Below are positions 21,595 through 32,567 of a DNA stretch of 64,000 bases, piece by piece. This DNA is from Oscillospiraceae bacterium. GTDB taxonomy: Bacteria > Bacillota > Clostridia > Oscillospirales > Oscillospiraceae. The first letter of the stretch is position 1; each line of letters opens with the position of its first letter. The notes beneath the pieces were generated by a model. That model saw nothing but the letters and a program-made list of their open reading frames with translations, searched no databases and was not told where the DNA came from. The translations under genes were made by a program, and so were the position numbers. The DNA is taken from the NCBI GenBank assembly GCA_016282135.1, contig JAEEKA010000006.1, positions 38,243 to 102,242 on the forward strand, read 5' to 3'.

Positions 21595-24500
21595 TTATAG
21601 CTCCGTCATGGAATCCGTAGCGAAGAAATATAGCAGCCTTCGAACCACAGGCCGTTCAAAAATTCGGCTGAGAGCAGAGGCGTAGGCATCCAACTGGGGT
21701 CGGTACTTCTCCCCTGCCCGGGCCTCTTCGCCAGGAACAACCCGGTCGGTTTTAAAATCAACTACGGTGATTAGTTCATCTCGGAACAGGCAGCAGTCCG
21801 TGACGCCCTGGAGGAGAATCCGCTCCCCTTTCGCATCAGGATACCATTTCTCCGCAGGTGTCAGGACGGAAAACTTGAATTCACGCAACACCCGGTCAGC
21901 CCCGCGGATCAAGTCTCCCAAGGGACCTTGAAAAACACGCAGGAGCTTAGCTGGGTCCACCGCCTCTGCCTGAGCCGCAGTGAGAAAGTCCTCCTCTACC
22001 ATTCGCCGAAGCTGAGATTGAATGTCCTCCAAACAATCTACACGGGAGAAATCCAGATACTGCATAGCCTGGTGGACCGCAGTTCCCTTCTGGGCCGGCG
22101 TCAACGGTTTCTCCCTCTGCATCAGCATTGGTCTGCGCAGGGACAGCCGGGAGTAATCCTCCCGGGGCGCGCCGTCGTCCGCCTCCCGGTCTAATTCCCG
22201 TCCTTTAAGCTGGGTCGCGGTCAGCTTGGAGGGAACAGTCTGTGCGGCAACATGGGAATAGCCGAAGCTGAGACTTTCCCGCAAGGCCTCGGCAGTAACT
22301 GTCCCCGGCAGCCGGGCAGGCCTTTCAGCCTGGATCGGCGATGCTGACTCTGCGGGAACCTCCTGCCAGGTAATCCGCCAAGGATAATCCGAAACAATGG
22401 TTCCCTCCGGCTTTCCAGCAACAGCGTGAAGCTCTCCTGCCTCCGTCCGAAGCAGTGCTGTTTGCAGCACCCAATCCCCGGGACAGGCGGCATCCGCCGC
22501 CAGTTGTTTGGCCGTCTCCGGGGTCAACTGGGTGACAAGGCTCTGGAGCTTTCCGTGAAGCTTTTCCCCGCAGCAGCTCATAATCAGCATATCTCTGGCC
22601 CGGGTCATAGCCACATAGAGAATTCGCAACTCCTCGGAGAGATTATCCTGCCTGAGTTGACGGGCGATGGCCGCCTTGGCAATGGAATGGAAGCGGATGT
22701 GCGCAGCTCTGTCATAAACCGAACAACCTGCTCCAAGGCTGCTATGGAAGAGGACGGGTTCCTTTAGGTCCTCCGTATTGAAGCGCCGGGACAGGCCGCA
22801 AAGCAGGACAACCGGAAATTCAAGACCCTTGGACTTGTGGACGCTCATGACGGTAACCGCGTTCCCCACCGGTTGGGATGTGGGAAGACCACCCCGGTCC
22901 CGGAGAGAATCCACATAGCACAAGAACTGATGCAGACTTTTCTGGCCGCCCTCGGAGAAGGAAGCCGACAACTCAAAAAAGGCCCAAAGCCTTCGCAGTC
23001 TGGCGGGGCCGTCCTTCATGGCACCGTAGACACCGTCCAAATCCACCGTCTTCCGAATCTTTTCCAGCAGAGCAGACAGCGAGAGGTCCCTTGACAGGAC
23101 GCGAAGATGCTCCAATGCGGACAGGGCAGCAGCAAGGGATGGTTCCTCCTGCGCCGCCGCAGAAAGAGCGTCCCATAGATCCGTGTCCCGGGAACCTCTT
23201 GCCCTGGCCAGCGTCCCGGCGGAAATCCCGAAAATGGGACTCAGCAGTGCCCCGGTGAGCGGTATATCCTGGTGGGCATTGTCCAGCACTTGAAGCAGAC
23301 ATAGCAGCGCCTGTATCTCTGAGGCGTTCAGCAGATCCTCGCCGGTATCGCTTGCAGCGGGAACTCCCAGGCGCTGTAATGCTTCCAGGTAGCTCTCAGC
23401 TACGTTTTTCGGGGATCGCAGAAGGATTACAATATCGCCGGGCTCCACCGGCCGGGTTTTGTCCCCGTCCCGGATGGGCGTTTGAGTTTCCAGCAGTTCC
23501 CGGATCCGTCGGGCAGCAAAAGCAGCCTCCACCCGGTTTTTTTCCGGGGTATCGGCATCTTCTTCATCCTGCGCCGTAGAGAGACAGTGAAGCTCCACCT
23601 GAGTCTGTGGCAGGGAGAGCATCTCCCGGCCGGGCCGAAGCGTCTCAAGAGGCCCGTAATCCAGGCCCCCCACCTGGGGAGACATGCACAGACGAAATAC
23701 GGAATTGACGGCCTCCAACACGGCTTCTCCGGAGCGGAAATTGTGGGAAAGCAGAATACGCTGTTTGGAAGTAGGATCTGTTGAATCTGCGTCTGGATAG
23801 CACTCGTATTTCTTTAAGAAAATGGCCGGATCGGCCAGACGGAAACGGTAGATAGACTGCTTCACATCCCCCACAAAAAAGCGGTTTTTACCGTCCCGGG
23901 ACAGCGCCCGGAAAATGGCGTCCTGAACCTGGTTGGTGTCCTGGTATTCGTCCACCATGATCTCCCGATATCGCTCCCCGATCCTTTGGGCCGCCGGAGT
24001 TGGCGACACGCCGTCGGGCTCCAGCAGCAGACGAAGGGCCAAGTGCTCCAAATCAGAGAAGTCCATTGCATGAATGCGGCGCTTTTCCGCAGAAAAGCGA
24101 TCCGAAAATTCTCTGGTCAGTTGAAAAAGAGCGCGAAGAGTCACTGCAGTTTCGGCCAAATCATTCAGAACCTCCAAGGAGGAACCCCGTAGTTCCTCGC
24201 CCCATTTGCGAATCCGGGACTTGGCCTGCTCCCGGATCACCTTGGCGCGTTCCTGGAGAGATGGGTCCTCGCAGCTTCGAACGGGAGGAAGCCGGCCGAA
24301 GTCTGTTGCGGTCGGAAACGCCACAAGGGTTTCATCCCAGGTCTCACAGGCGGCCAACGCCCGGAGACCGGCGGCATTCGCCGTGAAAAGGGAAGCATAT
24401 TTTGCCAGACCGTCACAGAGGCCCAGCTCTTCGGCGATCTTTTCCATCCTCTCGGCCTGATCCAGGGCACAAACGCGAAGGCCCTCCAGCAGGTACTTCC

Positions 24501-25143
24501 CCCAGACGGTTTGCTCCGCGCCGTTAATCTCCGAAAGATTCAGACGGGCTTCACAATCCGCCAGCCAACCCTTTGGATCAGGATAACACTGGGCAGTGTT
24601 ATAAACGCCCAAAATCAGAGTCGGAATCCTGCGGTCGTCTCTTCCGGCCCCGAGACTGTCTACCAACTGCCGCAGATCGAAATCCGACGCAATCTCGTTG
24701 TATCGCTCCTCCAGAAGATCATCCAGAATCTGTCCCTGCAAGAGCTCAGCCTCCGTCTGCTCCAACATGCGAAAATCCGCGGGAACGTCCAGCTCGTAGG
24801 AAAACTCCCGGATCATTTCCGCGCAGAAGGCATGGACGGTGGATATCTGGGTCAGGTACACCCGGCTCTGCTGCTTTTGCAGGTGACGGTTTTCCGGGTC
24901 CTCCGCAAGTCGTGCCGCCAACTCTCGGGCGATTCTGGCACGGAGCTCAGCGGCAGCTTTTTTCGTAAAGGTGATAATCAGAAAATCATTGATGGAGCAG
25001 TCCCGGTCGGTACGGAGGACCTGATCCATCAACCGTTCCACGATAACCTTCGTCTTGCCGGAGCCGGCGGCGGCGGCCACCAGGATCGGTCCGCCCGGAT
25101 TTCGAACAGCCTGGGCCTGGGCCTTCGTCAGGGTATCAGCCAT
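21595..25143 (-). CDS. addA: ATP-dependent helicase/nuclease subunit A
   Basis: LTKAQAQAVRNPGGPILVAAAAGSGKTKVIVERL, UvrD motifs, C-terminal nuclease (VVDFKTDRV). Confidence 0.96.
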   Translation of the reverse strand: MADTLTKAQAQAVRNPGGPILVAAAAGSGKTKVIVERLMDQVLRTDRDCSINDFLIITFTKKAAAELRARIARELAARLAEDPENRHLQKQQSRVYLTQISTVHAFCAEMIREFSYELDVPADFRMLEQTEAELLQGQILDDLLEERYNEIASDFDLRQLVDSLGAGRDDRRIPTLILGVYNTAQCYPDPKGWLADCEARLNLSEINGAEQTVWGKYLLEGLRVCALDQAERMEKIAEELGLCDGLAKYASLFTANAAGLRALAACETWDETLVAFPTATDFGRLPPVRSCEDPSLQERAKVIREQAKSRIRKWGEELRGSSLEVLNDLAETAVTLRALFQLTREFSDRFSAEKRRIHAMDFSDLEHLALRLLLEPDGVSPTPAAQRIGERYREIMVDEYQDTNQVQDAIFRALSRDGKNRFFVGDVKQSIYRFRLADPAIFLKKYECYPDADSTDPTSKQRILLSHNFRSGEAVLEAVNSVFRLCMSPQVGGLDYGPLETLRPGREMLSLPQTQVELHCLSTAQDEEDADTPEKNRVEAAFAARRIRELLETQTPIRDGDKTRPVEPGDIVILLRSPKNVAESYLEALQRLGVPAASDTGEDLLNASEIQALLCLLQVLDNAHQDIPLTGALLSPIFGISAGTLARARGSRDTDLWDALSAAAQEEPSLAAALSALEHLRVLSRDLSLSALLEKIRKTVDLDGVYGAMKDGPARLRRLWAFFELSASFSEGGQKSLHQFLCYVDSLRDRGGLPTSQPVGNAVTVMSVHKSKGLEFPVVLLCGLSRRFNTEDLKEPVLFHSSLGAGCSVYDRAAHIRFHSIAKAAIARQLRQDNLSEELRILYVAMTRARDMLIMSCCGEKLHGKLQSLVTQLTPETAKQLAADAACPGDWVLQTALLRTEAGELHAVAGKPEGTIVSDYPWRITWQEVPAESASPIQAERPARLPGTVTAEALRESLSFGYSHVAAQTVPSKLTATQLKGRELDREADDGAPREDYSRLSLRRPMLMQREKPLTPAQKGTAVHQAMQYLDFSRVDCLEDIQSQLRRMVEEDFLTAAQAEAVDPAKLLRVFQGPLGDLIRGADRVLREFKFSVLTPAEKWYPDAKGERILLQGVTDCCLFRDELITVVDFKTDRVVPGEEARAGEKYRPQLDAYASALSRIFERPVVRRLLYFFATDSMTEL

Positions 25144-28100
25144 GATGTTCCGCCTCCTCTTCCATTTCCTTCCAGAATTCACTGCGGCTTACAGCCCGAA
25201 GACGGCGCAAAGGGACTTCCCCGCCGTCCACCCGACATATGGAACGGTAGGGGCACCAACGGCAGGCGTTGTGTTCCTCTCCCCGCCAGTAGGGATCCGG
25301 CGCAATCACGCCCGACCAGACCGTGTCCGCCAGTTTCCCCAAGGTTTGCCGCACATGACGCTCCACCATCGAAAACTGCGCAGGACTGGCCAGGTCACCG
25401 GAACGCTCGCCGCTCTTTTTTGCAATTTGATAGGGCAGATAAATAGGCGGATTGCAGGGGTCCATTGCCTGCAAAACCTCCTCGTCATCCAGCAGCAGGC
25501 CCTTCCGCTTGAGTGCCTTTCTGTGGAGGATTTCCGCCTCCTCAGGAGTCAAACGGTTCTTGGCGGACTCCACGTCATAACGGGCCGGGAAATAAAGCAC
25601 GCCCGCAGGCAGCAGCTCCCGGTGGTAGAACCGGGCCGCTTCCCTGGTCAGGGCAAAGAGATAGATCAGCATTTGCATACCCATGCCGTAAAGAATATCG
25701 GTGTAGTCAAAATCCTTTCTCCCGGTCTTATAATCCACCACCCGCAGATAGGTTTTTCCGGAGGAGGTGTAGAGGTCCACCCGATCAACAATGCCGTTGA
25801 GCCATCCCACAGCCAGGTTGCCGGTGATGGGGATGGCGGTCTGATCCTTGAACGGAAGCTCAAACCAGGTGGGAATGAACCTGGAGGCAGCGAGCTCCCG
25901 GGCCATATCCAATACTACATGCTCCACCTCCTGAAAGCTCCGTTCCAACAGATAGGAGCCCCGACTGGTGTAATCTGCAAGGCCGCCCAGGTATTCCTCC
26001 ACAAAGCGGTCATACCAGATTCTTGCAAATGCGAGCACCCGTTCCTCAGAAACCGCGGCAAAGCCCCCCTCCGTTTCCACATCCTCCGCCGTATGCTGGA
26101 GCACGTAGTGGACCAGGGTGCCGTAGACAGCGGGATCCACCCGAGCTTCCTTCCGCTCCCGCAGACCCAGGCCGTACTGGAGAAAAAAACCGAACTTGCA
26201 GGCAGCCAGCCGATCCACCTTGGAAGCAGAAAAGCTGAGGCTGTCGCCGTAGAGATTGGAAACTGCGGCCCGGTCCAGAGTACCGGGCTCATATGCAGCC
26301 CGAGTTCGCAGAGCATCCGCAAAGGGCTTCAAAGAAGGCAGTGCCCGTAACAATTCTATGTCCGCTTCCCCGCCTCGGACTGCCAGGGCGGCAGCGTCTT
26401 TTTCTGTCTCTGGCAGCGGTCTGTGGCGCAGGTCCGTCCGCTCCGGGAAAATGGTGCAAAGACGGGTGAACAGATAACTGGGCGCCTCCCGATCACAGCA
26501 CAGGCAGATTGTATCGGTTGGGGATGTGAAGACCGTGTAGGCGGTCAGCAAATCCCGATCCAACTGATCCTCCGCATCCGGGGCGGCAGCGAGTCCGGCA
26601 GACTTCATCCGTCTGCGCTCGTCGTCGCTGAGCAGGCTTCCTGCTTTATCCCAGGCGGGAAGAAGCCCATCTGAGGCGCCCAGGACAATCAAATGCTTCA
26701 AGCTGGTATTACGCATGGCCGGGAGATTCCCCACTCGAAGGCAGTCCAGTCTGGCGGGAATTGTGGACACGCTGTTTTCCATCAAGGCCGCCCGGAAAAA
26801 TCGATAAAAATCCTCGGGACTTCTGCTTCCTTCTCCCAAAACTCCGTAAATCTGCTCCATGGTAGACAGCAGTTTTTCATAGATCTGAGTCAGCTCCCGG
26901 GCCCGCTGATCATCCCCCAACGCGGAAAGGGCGGACGCCGCAGAAGCAATCGCCCGATCCAAGCCGATGTCCTCCAGGAAAGACTCCAGCGCCTGAATCT
27001 GTCCAGCCGTCTTGGGAGAATCCCTCAGCGCGTTCCGAAGACGAAGCAGAGGTACGATCGCTTTTTCCCTGGCGTTATTCAGGGGGACGAGCCGGGCCTC
27101 AAGCTCTTCCGACGGAAGAGAATCGAGGGCGGAGCCCGTTGGATTTTTGTCAAAGGGCAGATCCCATCGACTGCCCCGCAGTTTCCAGATCAAGGCATAG
27201 TTTTCAAGCCGATCTGCCTCGGCCATGGACAGCGGAGCATAACCGGAATGAAGGTATTCGCAGACGGTTTCCGTCTCCATGCCGCACGCTGCGGCCTCCA
27301 GGGCAAAAACAACGCTTCGGACAACTCCGTGACGCAAAATCGTGCGCGCACCGGAGAAATAGGCAGGAATCCCGTACCGGTCCAGAATGCTCTCCAAAAC
27401 GGATTCGAACGCAGCGGCATCTGTGTAGGCTACGCCGATCTCCCGCCATCGTGCGCCGCCCCGGATCAGGGCCTGAATCCGACCGACAGCCAACTCGCAC
27501 TCCTCCGCAACGTCTGCGGCAGGCAGCAGCACAACCTGATCTGTCCCGTCTTCCCACGGTTGGAGCCGCGGGGAAAAAAGGTTTCTGGCCAAATGTGCGA
27601 GGGGCCCGAGATCCGCAGGCATAGCCTGGGCGGCGTCATGGAATCGAACACCTGCCCGGCGTGCCATATCCCGCAGGGCGGCGGCTGTGGACCTGGGCAC
27701 GGAAAACACCGTCTGTCCATCCCGAAGGCTGTCACAGCAGATCCATACCGTCACCTCGGCAGCCTCCCGACTCAGTGCCTCCAACACAGAAAGCTCCTGG
27801 GCAGTAAAGTCTGTGAAGCCGGAGACCACCACATGGAGATTCCTGGCATAATCACTGTCATAGAGGGCGTCTCGCAGCCGGTCCAGCAGCGTAGAAGGGT
27901 CCAGCGCAGACTTGGCGCAAACCGTGTCATAGAGTTCCAATACAAGGCAGAGCTCCTCCAGCTTGTCAGTGAGGGCCGCCGGCAGAGCCCCCCTGGCCTT
28001 TCGGATTTTCTGGGCGTCCAGACCGTAGGCGTGGAATTCATCCACGATTTGAAGCAGTTGACGAAGAAACTCCGGTCTGGAAATATAGGTTCCGTAGAGG

Positions 28101-28408
28101 CGGAGCTTGGGCCGCAGAAGTTCCAAGGCTCCCGCCATGGCTATCATCCGCCCGCTCTTATCCAGAGTTGGCTTGGCAATTCCTCCTGTCATAGAAAAAA
28201 CACGCGCCGCGAGGCGACTGAAGCTCAACACTTCCGCCCGACGGCAGACTGAATCTCCGCCCGCCTCACAAAGCGCCCACTCGACGTCAAAAGAATTCTG
28301 CTCCGGCACAATCAAAACACAGCGGCTTCCCTCGCCCAAAGTGCAAACCGAGGCGACAGCTCCCCGGGCATTGGCCCGACGATCCGGGCTGTATTTCACT
28401 GTCAGCAT
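25136..28408 (-). CDS. addB: ATP-dependent helicase/nuclease subunit B
   Basis: Overlaps addA; nuclease motif LRVVDYKTGRKDF, Fe-S cysteines CRWCPYRSIC. Confidence 0.94.
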   Translation of the reverse strand: MLTVKYSPDRRANARGAVASVCTLGEGSRCVLIVPEQNSFDVEWALCEAGGDSVCRRAEVLSFSRLAARVFSMTGGIAKPTLDKSGRMIAMAGALELLRPKLRLYGTYISRPEFLRQLLQIVDEFHAYGLDAQKIRKARGALPAALTDKLEELCLVLELYDTVCAKSALDPSTLLDRLRDALYDSDYARNLHVVVSGFTDFTAQELSVLEALSREAAEVTVWICCDSLRDGQTVFSVPRSTAAALRDMARRAGVRFHDAAQAMPADLGPLAHLARNLFSPRLQPWEDGTDQVVLLPAADVAEECELAVGRIQALIRGGARWREIGVAYTDAAAFESVLESILDRYGIPAYFSGARTILRHGVVRSVVFALEAAACGMETETVCEYLHSGYAPLSMAEADRLENYALIWKLRGSRWDLPFDKNPTGSALDSLPSEELEARLVPLNNAREKAIVPLLRLRNALRDSPKTAGQIQALESFLEDIGLDRAIASAASALSALGDDQRARELTQIYEKLLSTMEQIYGVLGEGSRSPEDFYRFFRAALMENSVSTIPARLDCLRVGNLPAMRNTSLKHLIVLGASDGLLPAWDKAGSLLSDDERRRMKSAGLAAAPDAEDQLDRDLLTAYTVFTSPTDTICLCCDREAPSYLFTRLCTIFPERTDLRHRPLPETEKDAAALAVRGGEADIELLRALPSLKPFADALRTRAAYEPGTLDRAAVSNLYGDSLSFSASKVDRLAACKFGFFLQYGLGLRERKEARVDPAVYGTLVHYVLQHTAEDVETEGGFAAVSEERVLAFARIWYDRFVEEYLGGLADYTSRGSYLLERSFQEVEHVVLDMARELAASRFIPTWFELPFKDQTAIPITGNLAVGWLNGIVDRVDLYTSSGKTYLRVVDYKTGRKDFDYTDILYGMGMQMLIYLFALTREAARFYHRELLPAGVLYFPARYDVESAKNRLTPEEAEILHRKALKRKGLLLDDEEVLQAMDPCNPPIYLPYQIAKKSGERSGDLASPAQFSMVERHVRQTLGKLADTVWSGVIAPDPYWRGEEHNACRWCPYRSICRVDGGEVPLRRLRAVSRSEFWKEMEEEAEHHG

Positions 28409-28533
28409 GTAATCAACTCAATTCTTTCCGGAATCCGGAGTCATAGTATTACGGGAACATCATAACACATTTTTGCTTCCATGAACAGTGTTTTTTTGCT
28501 GGGAGAAATTTTCACAGAATCTTTACAATCCAA

Positions 28534-28562
28534 TTGACAGGGTTTCTACACTGGTGTATAAT
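28534..28562 (+). promoter_or_regulatory. Consensus sigma-A promoter
   Basis: TTGACA-N17-TATAAT, exact consensus. Confidence 0.9.
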
Positions 28563-28631
28563 GTTGATGTTGCGGCATTTGGCCGCTAAGAAGAGTTAGA
28601 GTCATGTTTTTCCGAAATTGGAGGTCAAACG

Positions 28632-29147
28632 ATGCCGAGAACCACAGCAAAACTCAGGAAGACACGCTATCAGATCCGCAGAGAAGAGCTTGGACTGAGC
28701 AGAGAGAAGGCCAGCGAGCTGCTGGGAACGATCCCTCCGGAACGGATTGAGCGGATCGAGACGGGCAAGTACAGCGCCTATCCGGAAGAAGTGCTCACCA
28801 TGGCAGAAAAATACCACGAGCCCTTGCTCTGCAATTTCTATTGTGCCAACGATTGTGCTATCGGAAAGCAGTATGTTCCGGAGGTAAAAACCAGGGACCT
28901 TGCGCAGATCGTTTTGGAAATGTTGGCCTCTCTGAACTCCGTCAAAGAGCGGCAGGATCGGCTGATCGCCATTACTGCAGACGGAAAAGTCTCCGCAGAT
29001 GAAGTCGCAGACTTTGTCAGCATTCAGAATCAGCTGGAGCATATCTCCATTACTGTGGAAGCGCTGCAACTCTGGGCGGAGAAACAAATCGCCTACGGCG
29101 AAATCGATTTGGACGCATATCACACGGCAGTAAATCAGGAAAACTAA
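28632..29147 (+). CDS. XRE-type helix-turn-helix protein
   Basis: TRYQIRREELGLSREKASELLGTIPPERIERIETGKYSAYPEEVLTMAEKY (HTH_3-like), then NFYCANDC. Confidence 0.8.
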   Translation: MPRTTAKLRKTRYQIRREELGLSREKASELLGTIPPERIERIETGKYSAYPEEVLTMAEKYHEPLLCNFYCANDCAIGKQYVPEVKTRDLAQIVLEMLASLNSVKERQDRLIAITADGKVSADEVADFVSIQNQLEHISITVEALQLWAEKQIAYGEIDLDAYHTAVNQEN

Positions 29148-29308
29148 TCTGCAGTGTGGCTTGGCAGAAACGTCACTGTGAATTGCAGGGGCGTTTTTTG
29201 CAGTAATGGAAAAGTCCTTCCTTGAGAATTTCTGATCTGGTCTTGCAAACAGCTCGTTTCTCGTTTATAATACAAGCATTCCAATATGAATCGAGGAAGG
29301 GTTGGGGC

Positions 29309-30526
29309 ATGAAGATCGCAATTATCGGCGCAGGAGCCTCTGGCATGGCAGCAGCCATTACGGCCGCAGCCTCCGGGACCAACCAAGTGCTGCTCTTTGA
29401 GCGTCAGGCCCGGGTAGGGAAAAAGTTATCCGCCACCGGAAACGGACGCTGCAATCTCACCAACCGACATGCAAATCCGGACCGGTATCACGGGTCCAAT
29501 CCAGATTTCGTTCGCCCGGCCTTGGATGCTTTCCCCCCAGATAAAGTGCTGGAGTTCTTTCAGACTCTGGGACTCTATACTGTCACGGAGGGAGACGGAA
29601 AGGTTTACCCCTATTCCGACCAGGCAAATTCCGTGGTAGACGTGCTCCGCTTCGGGCTGAATCGCAGGAACATCCGGCTTCTCACCGGCACAGAGATTGT
29701 CAGCGTGAAAAAGCTCCCAGCTGGATTTCGGCTGAAAGCAGCCGACGGGCAGGTCTGGGAGCATGATGCCCTGATCGTGGCCTGCGGAGGCGCTGCCGGG
29801 ACGAAGCTGGGCGGCGGGCTCTCCGGCTACCAGCTCCTGCGGAGTCTGGGGCATCACTGCACGAAGCTCTGCCCCGCCCTGGTGCAGCTCAAAACTGATC
29901 CTGCTCTGGTTCGGGGTTTGAAGGGCGTCCGAGCCAACGCAGGGCTACGGCTCACCATTCACGACACGGTACTGGACAGTGCCTGGGGCGAGGTTCAGTT
30001 TACAGACTACGGCATCTCCGGTCCTGCTGTTTTTGAGATTTCCCGGGCCGCCGCCGCGTCGGAAGGCACCGTGCTGCATCTGGATCTTCTGCCTGGCTAT
30101 AGTGCGGACGATCTGCTCTCCGCACTCTGCATCCGAATCTCCCGATTCCCTGTCCTGGAAGCCGGAGATCTGCTCACTGGGATCCTTCACAATCGCCTGG
30201 GCAGGATGCTGGTGAGCGCCTGCGGGATTCCCTTGGATTTGCCGCTGACCGGGCTGAGCTGGAAGCAGTTGAGCGCTGTTGTGGAAAAGTGCCATACCTA
30301 CGTCCTGCCAGTTGTGGGCAACATGGGCATGGATGGTGCGCAGGTCACTGCGGGCGGTATCGTCACCCGGGAGTTTGGCCCGAACACCCTGCAAAGCCGA
30401 ATCATACCTGGCCTCTATGCCTGCGGCGAGGTGCTGGATGTGGACGGGGACTGCGGCGGGTTCAACCTGCAGTGGGCCTGGGCGTCGGGAATGCTTGCCG
30501 GACAGACCCGGCAAGGAACCGAATAA
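29309..30526 (+). CDS. NAD(P)/FAD-dependent oxidoreductase (HI0933/BaiN-like)
   Basis: MKIAIIGAGASGMAAAITAA, GNGRCNLTN, GGVVTREF-like AGGIVTREF, CGEVLDVDGDCGGFNLQWAWASG. Confidence 0.93.
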   Translation: MKIAIIGAGASGMAAAITAAASGTNQVLLFERQARVGKKLSATGNGRCNLTNRHANPDRYHGSNPDFVRPALDAFPPDKVLEFFQTLGLYTVTEGDGKVYPYSDQANSVVDVLRFGLNRRNIRLLTGTEIVSVKKLPAGFRLKAADGQVWEHDALIVACGGAAGTKLGGGLSGYQLLRSLGHHCTKLCPALVQLKTDPALVRGLKGVRANAGLRLTIHDTVLDSAWGEVQFTDYGISGPAVFEISRAAAASEGTVLHLDLLPGYSADDLLSALCIRISRFPVLEAGDLLTGILHNRLGRMLVSACGIPLDLPLTGLSWKQLSAVVEKCHTYVLPVVGNMGMDGAQVTAGGIVTREFGPNTLQSRIIPGLYACGEVLDVDGDCGGFNLQWAWASGMLAGQTRQGTE

Positions 30527-30551
30527 CAACAAAAAAATCGCGGAAAATAAA

Positions 30552-32201
30552 ATGATAAGAATACGAGATTTGATTCTGCCGCTGCGGCATGATCCTTCCA
30601 TGCTGTACTATTTGGCGGCCCAGGAGCTGGGAATACCGGCATCACAGCTGACGGATCTTAAAATCCGGCGCCGCTCCCTTGATGCCCGGAAAAAGCCGGA
30701 GCTGCGGTGGGTTTACACTGTTGATACAGCGACCCGGAAAAGTGAAAAGCAGATTCTTCGGGCCTGCCGCAGTCCAAAAGTCTGCACTGCCAAAGACATC
30801 TGGTACAAGCCGCCCAAGCCTTCGACTATTCCGAATGAGCGGCCAGTGGTGGTAGGCTTTGGGCCTGCGGGCATGTTTGCAGCCCTGGTTCTGGCCATGG
30901 CAGGCTTGCGTCCCATCGTACTGGAACGGGGCCGGGAGGCCGCTGCTCGGCATGAAGCGGTGCAGAAATTTTGGAACAGTGGGAACCTGGACCCGGAATG
31001 CAACGTCCAATTCGGTGAGGGCGGAGCAGGAACCTTTTCCGACGGAAAGCTCAACACTGGCACAAAAAACGAGCGCCAGGCTTGGATTCTGCGGCAGTTG
31101 GTCTCCTTCGGCGCTGACGAAAGCATTCTCTGGGACGCAAAGCCCCACGTAGGCACTGACATCCTCCTGGAAGTGGTACAAAAGCTCCGGGCAAGGGTCA
31201 TCGCTCTGGGCGGAGAGGTCCGCTTCGGCGCAAAGCTCACCGGCTTACGGTCCGAAAACGGAACGCTTTCCGGTGCGGAGATAATCGTAGATGGAAAAAA
31301 TGAGCTTCTTCCCTGCCACCATCTGATTCTGGCTCCGGGACACAGCGCGAGGGACACTTTCCGAATGCTGGACAGTCTTAGGCTCCCCATGGAGCCAAAG
31401 CCCTTTTCCATGGGAGTTCGCGTAGAGCATCTGCAAAGTAAAATCAACGCAGTACAGTTCGGCTTGGACGAACATTCTCCCGCAGCCGACATGCCTGCAG
31501 ACCCCGCTGTGACGGAATATTGCGAAGCCGACCTCCCCCCTGCGGATTACAAGCTCAACGTAAAACTGCCAGATGGCAGCTCCGCATACACCTTCTGCAT
31601 GTGTCCCGGGGGCTATGTAGTTGGCGCGGCCTCGGAGCCGGGCAGAGTCGTAACTAACGGCATGAGCAATTTTGCCAGGGAGGGCGAGAACGCCAACGCC
31701 GCCCTGCTTGTCACTCTGGAGCCAAAGGACTTTCCGGATCCCTCAGTCCTGGGCGGGGTGAACTGGCAAGAAGAGATTGAAGCCGCTGCCTTCCGGGCAG
31801 GGGGCGGCAACTACCTCGCACCCGCCCAACGCGTCGGAGATTTTCTTGCTCACTGCCCTACCGTGGAATGGGGCAGCGTACACCCCACATATCGGCCCGG
31901 GGTAACGCCGTGCGATTTGCATGAAGTTCTCCCGGACTGCCTGACCAGGGTATTGGAAGGGGCCATTCCCGCTCTGGGAAAGCTTTTGCGGGGCTATGAC
32001 GATCCTGACGCCGTGATGACTGCCCCGGAAACCAGGAGCTCATCCCCAGTCAGAATTCTCCGGAACGAAAGCCGTCAGTCTCCTTCCCTGTCCGGGCTCT
32101 ATCCCTGCGGAGAGGGCGCGGGTTATGCAGGCGGAATCATGTCCGCGGCAGTAGACGGGATACTCTGTGCGGAAGCATTGATGAAAGAAATTGGAGGTTA
32201 A
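30552..32201 (+). CDS. FAD-dependent NAD(P)-utilising dehydrogenase-like protein
   Basis: VVVGFGPAGMFAALVLA, ECNVQFGEGGAGTFSDGKLNTG, PCGEGAGYAGGIMSAAVDG. Confidence 0.9.
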   Translation: MIRIRDLILPLRHDPSMLYYLAAQELGIPASQLTDLKIRRRSLDARKKPELRWVYTVDTATRKSEKQILRACRSPKVCTAKDIWYKPPKPSTIPNERPVVVGFGPAGMFAALVLAMAGLRPIVLERGREAAARHEAVQKFWNSGNLDPECNVQFGEGGAGTFSDGKLNTGTKNERQAWILRQLVSFGADESILWDAKPHVGTDILLEVVQKLRARVIALGGEVRFGAKLTGLRSENGTLSGAEIIVDGKNELLPCHHLILAPGHSARDTFRMLDSLRLPMEPKPFSMGVRVEHLQSKINAVQFGLDEHSPAADMPADPAVTEYCEADLPPADYKLNVKLPDGSSAYTFCMCPGGYVVGAASEPGRVVTNGMSNFAREGENANAALLVTLEPKDFPDPSVLGGVNWQEEIEAAAFRAGGGNYLAPAQRVGDFLAHCPTVEWGSVHPTYRPGVTPCDLHEVLPDCLTRVLEGAIPALGKLLRGYDDPDAVMTAPETRSSSPVRILRNESRQSPSLSGLYPCGEGAGYAGGIMSAAVDGILCAEALMKEIGG

Positions 32202-32205
32202 GCTG

Positions 32206-32562
32206 ATGAAACGAATGATGATACTACTCCTGATTCTGGTTCTTTGTTTCAGTCTTGCAAGCTGCTCTAAAGCTGTAGGTGGGACCTACAAGCTTGAGTA
32301 TTGTACCTCAAAAGGCGTCCGTTTTCCGCCCTCCAACCTCGGCATAAACATCAGCTTTGAGCTGAACGAGGATGGAAGTGGCTCCGCCACCTTCGGCGCA
32401 GCGGAGCAGGAAATTACTTGGGTAGAGGATGGAGGTACCGTAGTGGTGAACAGTGCGGACAAAACGCTTGAATTCTCCAAGGACGGCGAAAACCTGGTCC
32501 TCCACGACGAGGGAACGATGCTTTTCTTCATGCTGCAGGAAGAAGAGGAAAATGACGATTGA
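32206..32562 (+). CDS. Small putative lipoprotein
   Basis: MKRMMILLLILVLCFSLASCSK lipobox; 118 aa. Confidence 0.75.
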   Translation: MKRMMILLLILVLCFSLASCSKAVGGTYKLEYCTSKGVRFPPSNLGINISFELNEDGSGSATFGAAEQEITWVEDGGTVVVNSADKTLEFSKDGENLVLHDEGTMLFFMLQEEEENDD

Positions 32563-32567
32563 GCATA

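Noticed and set aside
26693-28252. 519-aa plus-strand ORF
   Set aside because: Antisense shadow of addB.
29309-32201. Two adjacent flavoproteins as a novel redox pair
   Set aside because: Both are common families and often seen near each other in Firmicutes; nothing unusual in the sequence.
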